In this document: piece after piece, positions 25,956 through 33,736 of the stretch
Layout of the letters: every line of letters starts with the position of its first letter
Position numbering within the stretch: the stretch's first letter is position 1
Assembly (NCBI GenBank): GCA_021824635.1
Contig: JAKAKD010000103.1
Location: 1 to 64,000, forward strand
Source: Bacteroidota bacterium
Lineage (GTDB): Bacteria; Bacteroidota; Ignavibacteria; Ignavibacteriales; Melioribacteraceae
DNA: 64,000 nucleotides
Direction: 5' to 3'
Notes under the pieces: generated by a model
Database searches by the model: none
Told to the model about the DNA's origin: nothing
Seen by the model: the letters and a program-made list of their open reading frames with translations, nothing else
Translations under genes and position numbers: made by a program

Positions 25956-26948
25956 TTACCGTTTCTTTTTTTCCGGTTTTATACTAACTGGAGCTGTGTT
26001 GCGTTCCCAGAAAACTCCATATTTATAGCCTTGAATTGATTTGATTTTTCCTGCAGATTCAAGGCGCTTTTCCGCTAAACATGCATAATATTTGTCAATT
26101 TCAATTCCCAAATATTTCCTTTCAAGTTTTTTTGCTACCACAGATGAAGTCCCGCTGCCGAGAAATGGATCTAAAACAATATCCCCCTTATTTGAACTAG
26201 CAAGAATAAGTTTGGCAATCAGTTTTTCCGGCTTCTGCGTTGGATGTTCCGTGTTCTCCGGCATAGACCAGAACGGAACCGAAATATCATTCCAAATATT
26301 AGATGGATGAGTCAAACGGTAATCACCATTCATGTTAGAACGCCAATCTTTTGGTTTACCGTCTGAATCTCTGTAAGGCGCTAAAACTTTTCTCTTTAAC
26401 TTAACTTCTTCTGTATTAAACGTAAATTTACCCGAAACCGTGCAGAACCAGATATCCTCTGAACTGTTCTTCCAATTTTTTTTAGCACCGCGCCCTTTTT
26501 CACGTTCCCATGTAATTCTATTTCTTATGATAAAATGCTTTTCAAGAATTAAAGGAATAGAAATTGAGGTATGCCAATCTCCGCAGAAATAAATTGATGC
26601 GTTTGGTTTCAGTGTCCGTTTCAGTTTGATTATAAAACTCTCAATCCACTCGGCATAGTCGTGTATTGATTTTTCTTTAAAGGAAACAGTATTAAATTTT
26701 TTTGAAAGATTATAAGGCGGATCAATAATAAGAAGATCAACAAATTTATCCGGCAGAAACTCAAGCGCAGAAAATAAATCCTGGTTGATTGTTTTATTTA
26801 ATATTTCTTTGCTTGAAATCTTCTTATTGAGTTTAAGAGTCCGCTTGGAATATTCCCCAATTTCTTTTTTAGAAAGTCCGAGTGTTTTATTTCTTGGTGA
26901 TTTTGGTTTATTCAATTTAGATACACTGTTGAATGGAACGCAGATCAT
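25956..26948 (-). CDS. Orphan site-specific DNA methyltransferase (beta-class amino-MTase)
   Basis: A 330-residue N6-adenine or N4-cytosine methyltransferase. The catalytic motif DPPYN (residues 76-80) comes before the AdoMet-binding motif DPFLGSGTS (260-268), which is the beta-class order. Between them, WEREKGRGAKKNWKNSSEDIWFC and TEHPTQKPEKLI are typical of this family. No restriction endonuclease or specificity gene is adjacent, so it is probably a solitary methylase or mobile addition. The lysine-rich N-terminal 50 residues have no clear homology. The recognition site cannot be predicted. Hairpins lie upstream at 26981-27069. Confidence 0.88.
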   Translation of the reverse strand: MICVPFNSVSKLNKPKSPRNKTLGLSKKEIGEYSKRTLKLNKKISSKEILNKTINQDLFSALEFLPDKFVDLLIIDPPYNLSKKFNTVSFKEKSIHDYAEWIESFIIKLKRTLKPNASIYFCGDWHTSISIPLILEKHFIIRNRITWEREKGRGAKKNWKNSSEDIWFCTVSGKFTFNTEEVKLKRKVLAPYRDSDGKPKDWRSNMNGDYRLTHPSNIWNDISVPFWSMPENTEHPTQKPEKLIAKLILASSNKGDIVLDPFLGSGTSSVVAKKLERKYLGIEIDKYYACLAEKRLESAGKIKSIQGYKYGVFWERNTAPVSIKPEKKKR

Positions 26949-26980
26949 TATAATTTAACTCGTAGTGTGAATTAGAATGT

Positions 26981-27022
26981 AAACCGTTCCGCCACAAAAA
27001 CGGCGGACAAGTAAAACGGTTT
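26981..27022. repeat. Nested inverted repeat upstream of the methyltransferase gene
   Basis: Outer arms AAACCGTT (26981-26988) and AACGGTTT (27015-27022) enclose an inner stem CCGCC/GGCGG with loop ACAAAAAC. The CCGTT arm could also pair with AACGG at 26999-27003, giving two exclusive structures. Confidence 0.4.
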
Positions 27023-27043
27023 TATAGTTGCACATGGTTTTTC

Positions 27044-27069
27044 TAACCCCGCGATTAATCGCGGGGTTA
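27044..27069. repeat. Perfect 26-base GC-core palindrome
   Basis: Half-site TAACCCCGCGATT followed by its exact reverse complement. The core CCCCGC-ATTAA-GCGGGG recurs in degenerate form at 56323-56342 after tuf. No T run follows on either strand, so it is more like a dispersed palindromic repeat than a simple terminator. Confidence 0.55.
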
Positions 27070-27092
27070 ATAAAAAAAATACTGATTTTTTC

Positions 27093-27108
27093 AACTGTTT
27101 TAACAGTT
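27093..27108 (-). terminator. Possible terminator after metG
   Basis: Stem AACTGTT/AACAGTT with a 2-base centre about 90 bases past the metG stop, followed on the minus strand by an AT-rich run that includes eight T. Confidence 0.35.
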
Positions 27109-27196
27109 TATCAGAAAACATTTTTTAATCCACACAACAGGTGATTTTATGATCTTAATAATCATCGTAAATATCAGCGTGCTATTCCTAAAAAAA

Positions 27197-29239
27197 TCAT
27201 TTAGCGGTTGTACCGAGATTTATTGATTCGTCAATCTCAATAATCTTTACTTTTCCCTCTTCGGGAGTATCAACAGCCAAGATCATTCCTTGAGATTCAA
27301 CTCCAAAAAGCTTAGCTGCTTTTAAATTGGCAACAATCAAAACTTTTTTCCCGATCAATTCTTCGGGAGAATAACTTTTTGCTATTCCGGCAACAAGCTG
27401 GCGTTTCTCGGTTCCTAAATCAATTTGCAACTTTAAAAGTTTATCGCTTTTCTTAACATTTTCGGCAGCAAGAATTTTTGCAACACGTAATTTAACCCGC
27501 TTGAAATCATCAATTGTAATCTCTTCAATTACTTCTTTTGGAGTTTCATCACTTTGAGGAAGCTTGTTTACTTGTTCTTCTATCATTTTGTCTTCAATCT
27601 TTGTGAAAAGAATTTCCGGTTCGTTAAGTTTGTGCCCTTCCAGCATATTTTGATTACCGCATTTTTCCCATGTAGTAGGTCTTACATTTAACATTTTGAA
27701 AATTTTAACGCTGGAAAATGGGATCACCGGTTCAAATACTTCTGCAAGAGTGTAGATTGTATTCAAGCAGATATTGATTGTGGTTGCGCATTGTTCTTTG
27801 TTCTTTTTTGAACTAATCCACGGTTCGGAATCGTTAAAATATTTATTTCCGGCGCGCGCAAGATTCATCATTTCAAAAACAGCATCTTTAATTTTATACC
27901 GCTCAAGAAGATCAGCAATTTTCATCGGCTGTGCTTTCAAGTATTCGAGCATATCGGAATCAATCTTCTCAAGTTTTCCAAGAGACGGAACTTTGCCTTC
28001 AAAATGTTTATGTGCAAATGTGAGAGTACGGTTTACAAAATTTCCTAAGATGTCTGCAAGCTCGCCGTTAGTACGTCCTTGAAACTCTTTCCAGAAAAAG
28101 TCGGTGTCTTTATTTTCAGGCAGATTTGCCGCAAGAGTATAACGAAGCAGATCGGCAGGAAATAAATTTAGAAATTCATCTACATCTATTCCCCATCCGC
28201 GGGATTTGGAAAATTTCTTCCCTTCAAAATTCAAAAATTCATTTGCTGGTACGTTCTGAGGTAAAACATATTTCTCCGCATTCGCATCGTTCCAGGCCAT
28301 TAGCATAGCCGGAAAAATAATTGTGTGGAATACTACATTGTCCTTTCCAATGAATGCGATGTATTTTGTATCAAGGTCTTGCCAATAAGATTTCCACAAA
28401 TCAGGTTCGTTGCGTTTATGAGAGAGTTCTTTTGCGGCAGATATATACCCGAGAACTGCTTCAAACCAAACATATAAGACTTTATTATTAACACCGTCAA
28501 GAGGAACTTTGACACCCCAATCGAGATCGCGCGTAACTGCACGGTCTTTTAGTCCGTCATTGAACCAGCTTTTACAATATTGAAGAACGTTATCCTTCCA
28601 GCCGAACTTCTCATTCATCTCATCAACATATTTAACTAATCTTTCCTGGTATTTACCCAACGGGAAAAACCAATGGGAAGTTTCTTTTAAAATGGGAGTC
28701 TCTCCGCTAATTTTACTTTTCGGATTTTTCAATTCGGCAGGATCATAAAGAGAACCGCATTTTTCACATTCGTCACTGCGCGCTTCTTCATTTCCGCAAC
28801 GCGGGCATGTACCTTCAACATAACGGTCAGGCAAAAACATGTTTACTTTTTCATCAAAGAACTGCATCGATTTTTTCTCAACTAATATTCCTTGATCATG
28901 AAACGACTTGAAGAATTGCTGTGCAGTTTCGTGGTGAATTGGCAGACTTGTGCGCGAGTAAATATCGAAACTCATTCCAAATTTTTCAAAAGCATTTTTA
29001 TTAGCATTGTGGTAACGGTCAATAATTTCCTTTGGCGTTACTTTCTCTTTGTCGGCAGTGATTGTAATAGGTACACCGTGTTCATCTGAGCCGCAAATAT
29101 AAAGGATGTCATCGCCCTTCAAGCGTTTATATCGAACATAAATATCAGCCGGAAGATACGCGCCGCTTAAATGTCCTAAATGAATATTACCATTCGCATA
29201 AGGTAACGCTGAAGTAACAAGGATTTTCTCGTTAGCCAA
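27197..29239 (-). CDS. metG: Methionyl-tRNA synthetase
   Basis: A 680-residue class I aminoacyl-tRNA synthetase. The HIGH-type motif is YANGNIHLGHLSGAY, the zinc knuckle is CPRCGNEEARSDECEKCG, and the KMSKS loop is KFSKSRGWGIDVDE. A C-terminal EMAP-II/Trbp111-type tRNA-binding domain follows (IDDFKRVKLRVAKILAAENVKKSDKLLKLQIDLGTEKRQLVAGIAKSY). Full length for the long form. A -7 element TATATTTGCA lies 32-39 bases upstream. It is a single gene between the methyltransferase and the acyl-CoA ligase. Confidence 0.97.
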   Translation of the reverse strand: MANEKILVTSALPYANGNIHLGHLSGAYLPADIYVRYKRLKGDDILYICGSDEHGVPITITADKEKVTPKEIIDRYHNANKNAFEKFGMSFDIYSRTSLPIHHETAQQFFKSFHDQGILVEKKSMQFFDEKVNMFLPDRYVEGTCPRCGNEEARSDECEKCGSLYDPAELKNPKSKISGETPILKETSHWFFPLGKYQERLVKYVDEMNEKFGWKDNVLQYCKSWFNDGLKDRAVTRDLDWGVKVPLDGVNNKVLYVWFEAVLGYISAAKELSHKRNEPDLWKSYWQDLDTKYIAFIGKDNVVFHTIIFPAMLMAWNDANAEKYVLPQNVPANEFLNFEGKKFSKSRGWGIDVDEFLNLFPADLLRYTLAANLPENKDTDFFWKEFQGRTNGELADILGNFVNRTLTFAHKHFEGKVPSLGKLEKIDSDMLEYLKAQPMKIADLLERYKIKDAVFEMMNLARAGNKYFNDSEPWISSKKNKEQCATTINICLNTIYTLAEVFEPVIPFSSVKIFKMLNVRPTTWEKCGNQNMLEGHKLNEPEILFTKIEDKMIEEQVNKLPQSDETPKEVIEEITIDDFKRVKLRVAKILAAENVKKSDKLLKLQIDLGTEKRQLVAGIAKSYSPEELIGKKVLIVANLKAAKLFGVESQGMILAVDTPEEGKVKIIEIDESINLGTTAK

Positions 29240-29270
29240 AATAAAACTCGCAATTTGATTTTATTGAGTG

Positions 29271-29301
29271 CAAATATAAGAAAATTCGCAGAAAGGATTA
29301 A
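29271..29301 (-). promoter_or_regulatory. Putative metG promoter
   Basis: TATATTTG matches the TAnnTTTG -7 box exactly. The position 20 bases upstream reads TTA rather than TTG. Confidence 0.45.
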
Positions 29302-29340
29302 GTTATTGATAGTGCCGTTTTAGACCCAAGTCTTGTTCAT

Positions 29341-29394
29341 GCTCATAATCGTAATCTTGATCTCTAAGTAAAAAGCAAGATCACGATCAAGAGC
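29341..29394. repeat. Inverted repeat between fadD-like gene and metG
   Basis: Arms 29341-29359 and 29376-29394 pair at 16 of 19 positions. They are related to the element at 15865-15942: the reverse complement of the left arm matches 15912-15930 at 17 of 19 positions. Confidence 0.55.
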
Positions 29395-29421
29395 AATATG
29401 ACTAAATACATTTGTGAAATA

Positions 29422-31245
29422 TTAGCCTTCGAGACCTTTATACATATCTTCAATCAAATCCTTGTACCGTTCTTCCACAACTTTCCGTTTAATTTTGAGC
29501 GAAGGTGTAAGCTCGCCGGTTTCGATTGTAAATGGTTTATCTAGAATTGCAAACTTGCGTACGCGTTCAAAATTAGAAAGTTTCTTTTGGAACTGATCAA
29601 GTTCTTTATCCAGAAGTTCATATATCTGTTTCATCTCAACAAGTTCATCAATAGATTTGTATTGGATTCTGTTAGCATCTGCATATTCTTTAAGAGCTTC
29701 ATAATCCGGCACAATCAGAGCGCTCACAAACATTCTGCGGTCTCCAATTAGCACAAACTGATCTATATATTTACTTGCAAGAAACATATTTTCAATTGGA
29801 GTAGGAGCTATATATTTCCCGCCCGATGTTTTGAAGAGGTGTTTCTTTCTATCAGTGATAATTAAGAAACCTTCGGCATCAAAAACGCCGATGTCTCCGG
29901 TATAAAGCCAGCCGTCTTTAATTGTTTCTTCGGTTTCTTTTTTATTCTTATAATAACCTTGCATAATGTTAGGACCGTAGGCAAGAATCTCACCGTCCTT
30001 TGCAATTTTGATTTCAACTCCCGGCATTGTTTTACCTACAGTTCCGAATTTGTAGTCGTTCAATCTATTGGCAGCAATTACCGGTGATGATTCCGTTAGA
30101 CCGTATCCCTCAATAATTAATATTCCCGCAGCCTCAAAGAACAATCCTAATTCTCTTGCTAGTGCGGCTCCGCCGGAGATAAAGAATCTTAATTTGCCGC
30201 CGGTTTTCTCTCTCAATTTGTGAAAGACAAGTTTATCTGCGAGTTTATGCTTGAGTGATAAAAAGATAGGGATAGGGTTACCGGATTTTTTAGCGACTTG
30301 AAATTCTTTCCCAATTTCAATTGCCCAATTAAAAATTTTCTGTTTCTTTTCCGGCTGCGATTCAATATTTCGTTTGATCTTGCTGTACATCCGCTCGAAT
30401 AATCGCGGCACTGCAGTTAAAATTGTCGGATGAATCTCTTCCATATTACTTGCAATTTTTTCAATACTTTCGGCATAAGCAATCATACCACCGCAAGAGA
30501 ACGCTGTATAATAGCCTGCCATTCTTTCAAATATATGGCATAACGGAAGAAAAGAAAGAAAGAGATCTGTCTCGCCGATATCAAAAATTTCGTGTGCGGC
30601 TTTAATGTTGGAACAAATATTTTTATGAGTAAGCATTACGCCTTTCGGTTCGCCGGTTGTGCCGGAAGTATAAATGATTGTGCAGAGTTCATTTTCTCCG
30701 GTAAGTTTAGAATTTTCAGAAAAATAACCGGAATGATCTTTTCCGAATTCTAATCCTTTGGATTGAATTTCTGAAAAAGTGAATACATCTCTGTCAGTTC
30801 CCTTTTCCGTTTCATTCATTACGATTATAAATCGGAGGCTCTTACAGCTATTTTTGATCTTCAGAACTTTATTGAGTTGAAACTTATTTGAGACAATGAT
30901 TCCGACAGATTCCGAATTGTTGAGACAAAACTCAATTGTCTCCGAAGTTGAGATCGGATAGAGAGGAACATCCGCTCCGCCCAAACCTAGTATTGCCATA
31001 TCTGAGTAAACCCATTCCGGACGGTTTTCCGCAATGATGGCAACTTTATCGTTTCGTTTAACTCCCATTGCAGCAAGTCCCAACGCAAAGTTTTCCGTGT
31101 TTCTGTAAAGCTCATCGTACTTGATCTCTTTCCATTGATCGCCGGACTTATATTTTAGAACAGCACGGTCTTTTCCCTTAGCAAAATCCTTTGTTATAAT
31201 TTGAAAAAGTTGTGGAATGGTCTTGAAATCTTTATAGATAGCCAT
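29422..31245 (-). CDS. Long-chain acyl-CoA synthetase (AMP-forming)
   Basis: A 607-residue adenylate-forming enzyme that activates fatty acids to acyl-CoA. It shows the P-loop IIYTSGTTGEPKGVMLTH, the FLSFLPLCHIFERMAGYY region, EGYGLTESSPVI, and GWLYTGDIGVFDAEGFLIITDRKKHLFKTSGGKYIAPTPIEN with the hinge and catalytic regions. It resembles the FadD15/long-chain ligase group without N-terminal membrane segments. Upstream are short orphan genes. Function is confident as acyl-CoA ligase; chain-length preference is not readable. Confidence 0.93.
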   Translation of the reverse strand: MAIYKDFKTIPQLFQIITKDFAKGKDRAVLKYKSGDQWKEIKYDELYRNTENFALGLAAMGVKRNDKVAIIAENRPEWVYSDMAILGLGGADVPLYPISTSETIEFCLNNSESVGIIVSNKFQLNKVLKIKNSCKSLRFIIVMNETEKGTDRDVFTFSEIQSKGLEFGKDHSGYFSENSKLTGENELCTIIYTSGTTGEPKGVMLTHKNICSNIKAAHEIFDIGETDLFLSFLPLCHIFERMAGYYTAFSCGGMIAYAESIEKIASNMEEIHPTILTAVPRLFERMYSKIKRNIESQPEKKQKIFNWAIEIGKEFQVAKKSGNPIPIFLSLKHKLADKLVFHKLREKTGGKLRFFISGGAALARELGLFFEAAGILIIEGYGLTESSPVIAANRLNDYKFGTVGKTMPGVEIKIAKDGEILAYGPNIMQGYYKNKKETEETIKDGWLYTGDIGVFDAEGFLIITDRKKHLFKTSGGKYIAPTPIENMFLASKYIDQFVLIGDRRMFVSALIVPDYEALKEYADANRIQYKSIDELVEMKQIYELLDKELDQFQKKLSNFERVRKFAILDKPFTIETGELTPSLKIKRKVVEERYKDLIEDMYKGLEG

Positions 31246-31324
31246 ACAATTTCCCTATAAGTTTTAATTCAAGATAAGGCGGTTGTTTAAAAGATGCAAA
31301 TAGTAGATTGATGGAAAAACTGAT

Positions 31325-31654
31325 TTACTTAGCCCAAATTTCGCCGTCAACAACCGGAGTAACGCAGACCAGCGGTTTTTCGGGGACATTAAATTTTTCG
31401 AATATCTCTTCAAACAATTTATACTGAAGCCCTTGCGATTCAATCTTGGAGAATTTTTTATACGACATAAATTCGCCCCGTTTATTTTGAGGCGCATTAA
31501 AATGATATGAATTAGAAAGATCTTCCTTGGCGTGTTCTTTAAGAAAGTTAATTTTTTCTTCGTCGCTGCCATCATGTTGATACGCTTTGCATTTATAAGC
31601 GGTAACTATATCTTTATCAATTATCAGATATATATTTAAAATTGTCTCTGGCAA
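31325..31654 (-). CDS. Small uncharacterised protein
   Basis: A 109-residue soluble protein that I do not recognise. It contains a charged helical middle (YQHDGSDEEKINFLKEHAKEDLSNSYHF) and ends VVDGEIWAK. It starts at TTG, with the SD GAAAGGAAAT lying within the last codons of the membrane protein gene upstream, only one base after that stop, so the two are translated together. No signal peptide or membrane segment. A second frame within 31264-31575 on the same strand is less likely, having no SD-linked start. Confidence 0.6.
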   Translation of the reverse strand: MPETILNIYLIIDKDIVTAYKCKAYQHDGSDEEKINFLKEHAKEDLSNSYHFNAPQNKRGEFMSYKKFSKIESQGLQYKLFEEIFEKFNVPEKPLVCVTPVVDGEIWAK

Positions 31655-31655
31655 T

Positions 31656-32324
31656 TTATTTCCTTTCTAATTTGTGTTTGTTCTTTATCGCAAAATAAAA
31701 CAGAAATGATGCGAATACGAACGCAAGTTTGCATAACAAGCTTTCGACAGCCGTTAAAAATGTAGGAATAGCTATGGCAAGAATCATTGAGGGAATAAAT
31801 GTGAAAAGAAATCCAAACAGAAATGTTCTTGTAAGAGATTTTTGAAGCGCACCGGTTTCCGCTCCCCATTTTTTATTCAGTATTATAATTGAAAAGATAA
31901 TCGGCAGGTAGTAAAATATTCCATACAACTCGCCGAGAGGATAATGATAAGAAGCATATAAAACCGTACACTTTGTAACCGCAAATTGATCAAGCACAAA
32001 CGGATAATAAACGATGAAAAAAAGAGCCGGAATAAAAACAAGTTTGCCGAACTGCGATTCTCTTGCTGAAAACCTTAGAACAGTGTATAAAGAGAGAGGC
32101 GGTAAAAGAGTTATATCTAGAAATGCGAGATAGATAAAGATTTGTCTTTGTAAACCAACATTGCAAATTAAAAACTCAATAAATTGATAGCCGAACAGAA
32201 GAGTAATTATTCCAATTACGAGTTTATTGACAGAATTCTTTTCAGCAAAGATTAGAAGATTGATAATATAAATAATTTCAATACATGCAATCAGAAGCGA
32301 CACTATTCCATCTAATTTATTCAT
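31656..32324 (-). CDS. Seven-helix membrane protein, unknown function
   Basis: A 222-residue protein with seven predicted hydrophobic segments (starting IVSLLIACIEIIYIINLLIF; the last LLCKLAFVFASFLFYFAI) and short loops, ending KNKHKLERK. The plan is like the 7TM sensory regions fused to some kinases, but no output domain is attached. Coupled to the small soluble protein downstream by a TTG start. Role unknown. Confidence 0.65.
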   Translation of the reverse strand: MNKLDGIVSLLIACIEIIYIINLLIFAEKNSVNKLVIGIITLLFGYQFIEFLICNVGLQRQIFIYLAFLDITLLPPLSLYTVLRFSARESQFGKLVFIPALFFIVYYPFVLDQFAVTKCTVLYASYHYPLGELYGIFYYLPIIFSIIILNKKWGAETGALQKSLTRTFLFGFLFTFIPSMILAIAIPTFLTAVESLLCKLAFVFASFLFYFAIKNKHKLERK

Positions 32325-32353
32325 CTCTTACCAACACAGTTAATGAGAATATT

Positions 32354-33181
32354 TCATTTGTGATGCTTAAACCAATCGGTATAGAGTTCCGGTCTTCTGT
32401 CTCTAAAAAATAATCTCTTTGCGTGAGAGGTTTTACATTTTTCAAGGTCAACATCGCAATACAAGATTTCTTCAGTTCCTAATCCGCTACGAGTAATAAC
32501 TTCGCCTTCAGGATTACAAACAAAAGATTCGCCGGAAAAAGTCAAACATTCCTCTTCACCTACCCGGTTGCATAAAGCAGTAAAATATCCGTTCTGAAAA
32601 GCGGCAACTCTCATTTCGGCTTCATACAATCCTTCCGGCCATTCTCCAACAGCGCCTGCTTGCGGAATAAAAACAATCTCTGCGCCGTTAATCGCTAATG
32701 CTCGCATATATTCGGGATAATGTCTGTCGTAACAGATTGCCACACCAATTTTTCCAAATTTAGTTTCATAAACCGGAGCGCCGTTATTACCGGGAGTGTA
32801 AAAATCTTTTTCGTGAAAGCACGCGTAATCCGTTATGTGAATCATTCTTGTCGTACCAAGAATATTTCCGTCTGCATCAATAACTGGAGATGAATCGTAT
32901 GTACCGTCTTTATCTTTTTCATAAAGATTTAGAATGATGACAACATTTAACTCTTTAGCAAGTTGAGAAAAAATATCTGTCGTTGAACCGGGAATTGATT
33001 CAGCAATTTCTAATGGTTTTGTTGATGACGGTTTCTGTGGGAAGAATGGAATGAACGCCAACTCGGAGAATGAAATTATTTTTGCTCCGGAAGAAGCAGC
33101 TTTTCTAACCACTTCAATACCATTTTGAATATTTTGTTCTTTACTGCTTGACGATTTTTGTTGAACTAATGCTATCTTCAT
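32354..33181 (-). CDS. Carbon-nitrogen hydrolase (nitrilase superfamily) with altered Lys position
   Basis: A 275-residue nitrilase-fold protein, similar in layout to N-carbamoylputrescine amidase and beta-ureidopropionase. Counting from the ATG at 33181, Glu40 (FSELAF) and the nucleophile Cys150 (VAICYDRHYPEYMRALA) are present. The catalytic Lys expected in a GKYRKxHI-type motif is Met113 in GTTRMIHITD. An upstream GTG would add three residues. Substrate unknown; a hydrolysed amide or carbamoyl compound is likely if active. Confidence 0.82.
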   Translation of the reverse strand: MKIALVQQKSSSSKEQNIQNGIEVVRKAASSGAKIISFSELAFIPFFPQKPSSTKPLEIAESIPGSTTDIFSQLAKELNVVIILNLYEKDKDGTYDSSPVIDADGNILGTTRMIHITDYACFHEKDFYTPGNNGAPVYETKFGKIGVAICYDRHYPEYMRALAINGAEIVFIPQAGAVGEWPEGLYEAEMRVAAFQNGYFTALCNRVGEEECLTFSGESFVCNPEGEVITRSGLGTEEILYCDVDLEKCKTSHAKRLFFRDRRPELYTDWFKHHK

Positions 33182-33271
33182 AATTATCACTTTTAAATTT
33201 TATGATTGCCACAGAATTTACAACCGAAAATAATGCGGCTGAAGCCAAAAATGTTTTTTATCTCTTTTCTC

Positions 33272-33286
33272 ACGACTTAAAGTCGT
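33272..33286. repeat. Short palindrome upstream of the nitrilase-family gene
   Basis: Arms ACGACTT and AAGTCGT around one central base, 26 bases after the stop of the lipoprotein gene. It may stabilise that transcript end. Confidence 0.35.
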
Positions 33287-33312
33287 AGCAATAAAGAGTT
33301 CTACGAGTACAG

Positions 33313-33624
33313 CTATTTAAGTTCATGAATTTCAATGATTTCAATTATTGTTCCCCACATATGAATGCTTGCCATATCATTTTTCTCAATATACTTGAAT
33401 TGAATCCTCTTCCCTTCAACTTGAAATTCTTTCGGCAGATTTAGCGGATCTAAGTTTTTGTTGTCGTCAGTGATGATCCCGTAAAACCCGCCTTCAAAGG
33501 AAAGGTACTTTACGCTTCCGGTTGCATATCTTATTTCCGAATATTCGGATTCAACTGATGAACAGGAAATTATCACTGCTGTAAGAAATAGAAATACAAT
33601 AAGATTTTTAATTATGTTTTTCAT
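33313..33624 (-). CDS. Small lipoprotein, unknown function
   Basis: A 103-residue protein with a lipobox (FLTAVIISCSS) and a small beta-rich domain (GSVKYLSFEGGFYGIITDDNKN, VEGKRIQFKYIEKNDMASIHMWGTIIEIIEIHEL). The pattern, a modified beta strand with DNKNLDP and MWGTIIEI, resembles small DUF4377/OB-like extracytoplasmic lipoproteins, but I cannot assign a family. Alone in its own transcription unit, between a palindromic repeat and the nitrilase-family gene. Confidence 0.65.
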   Translation of the reverse strand: MKNIIKNLIVFLFLTAVIISCSSVESEYSEIRYATGSVKYLSFEGGFYGIITDDNKNLDPLNLPKEFQVEGKRIQFKYIEKNDMASIHMWGTIIEIIEIHELK

Positions 33625-33678
33625 CTATCCGGGCTAAATCTTTCATTAAAAAATCTTTAATAGATTTCGTATCTCACT

Positions 33679-33710
33679 CCGATAAACCTGCCTGCCGACA
33701 GGCAGATCGG
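33679..33710. repeat. Dispersed-type palindromic element with CTGCCTG arms
   Basis: Inner stem CTGCCTG/CAGGCAG (33688-33705) and outer arms CCGAT/ATCGG (33679-33683, 33706-33710), between fumC and the lipoprotein gene. I recall near-identical CTGCCTGCC..GGCAGGCAG palindromes as frequent intergenic repeats in environmental bacterial genomes; that is memory, not a search. Confidence 0.5.
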
Positions 33711-33736
33711 GGTGGTAAGGAATGACAACGAGAAAA

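Noticed and set aside
31264-31575. Alternative same-strand frame over the small protein gene at 31325-31654
   Set aside because: The 31654 start has an SD placed within the upstream gene; the other frame lacks one and has skewed composition.
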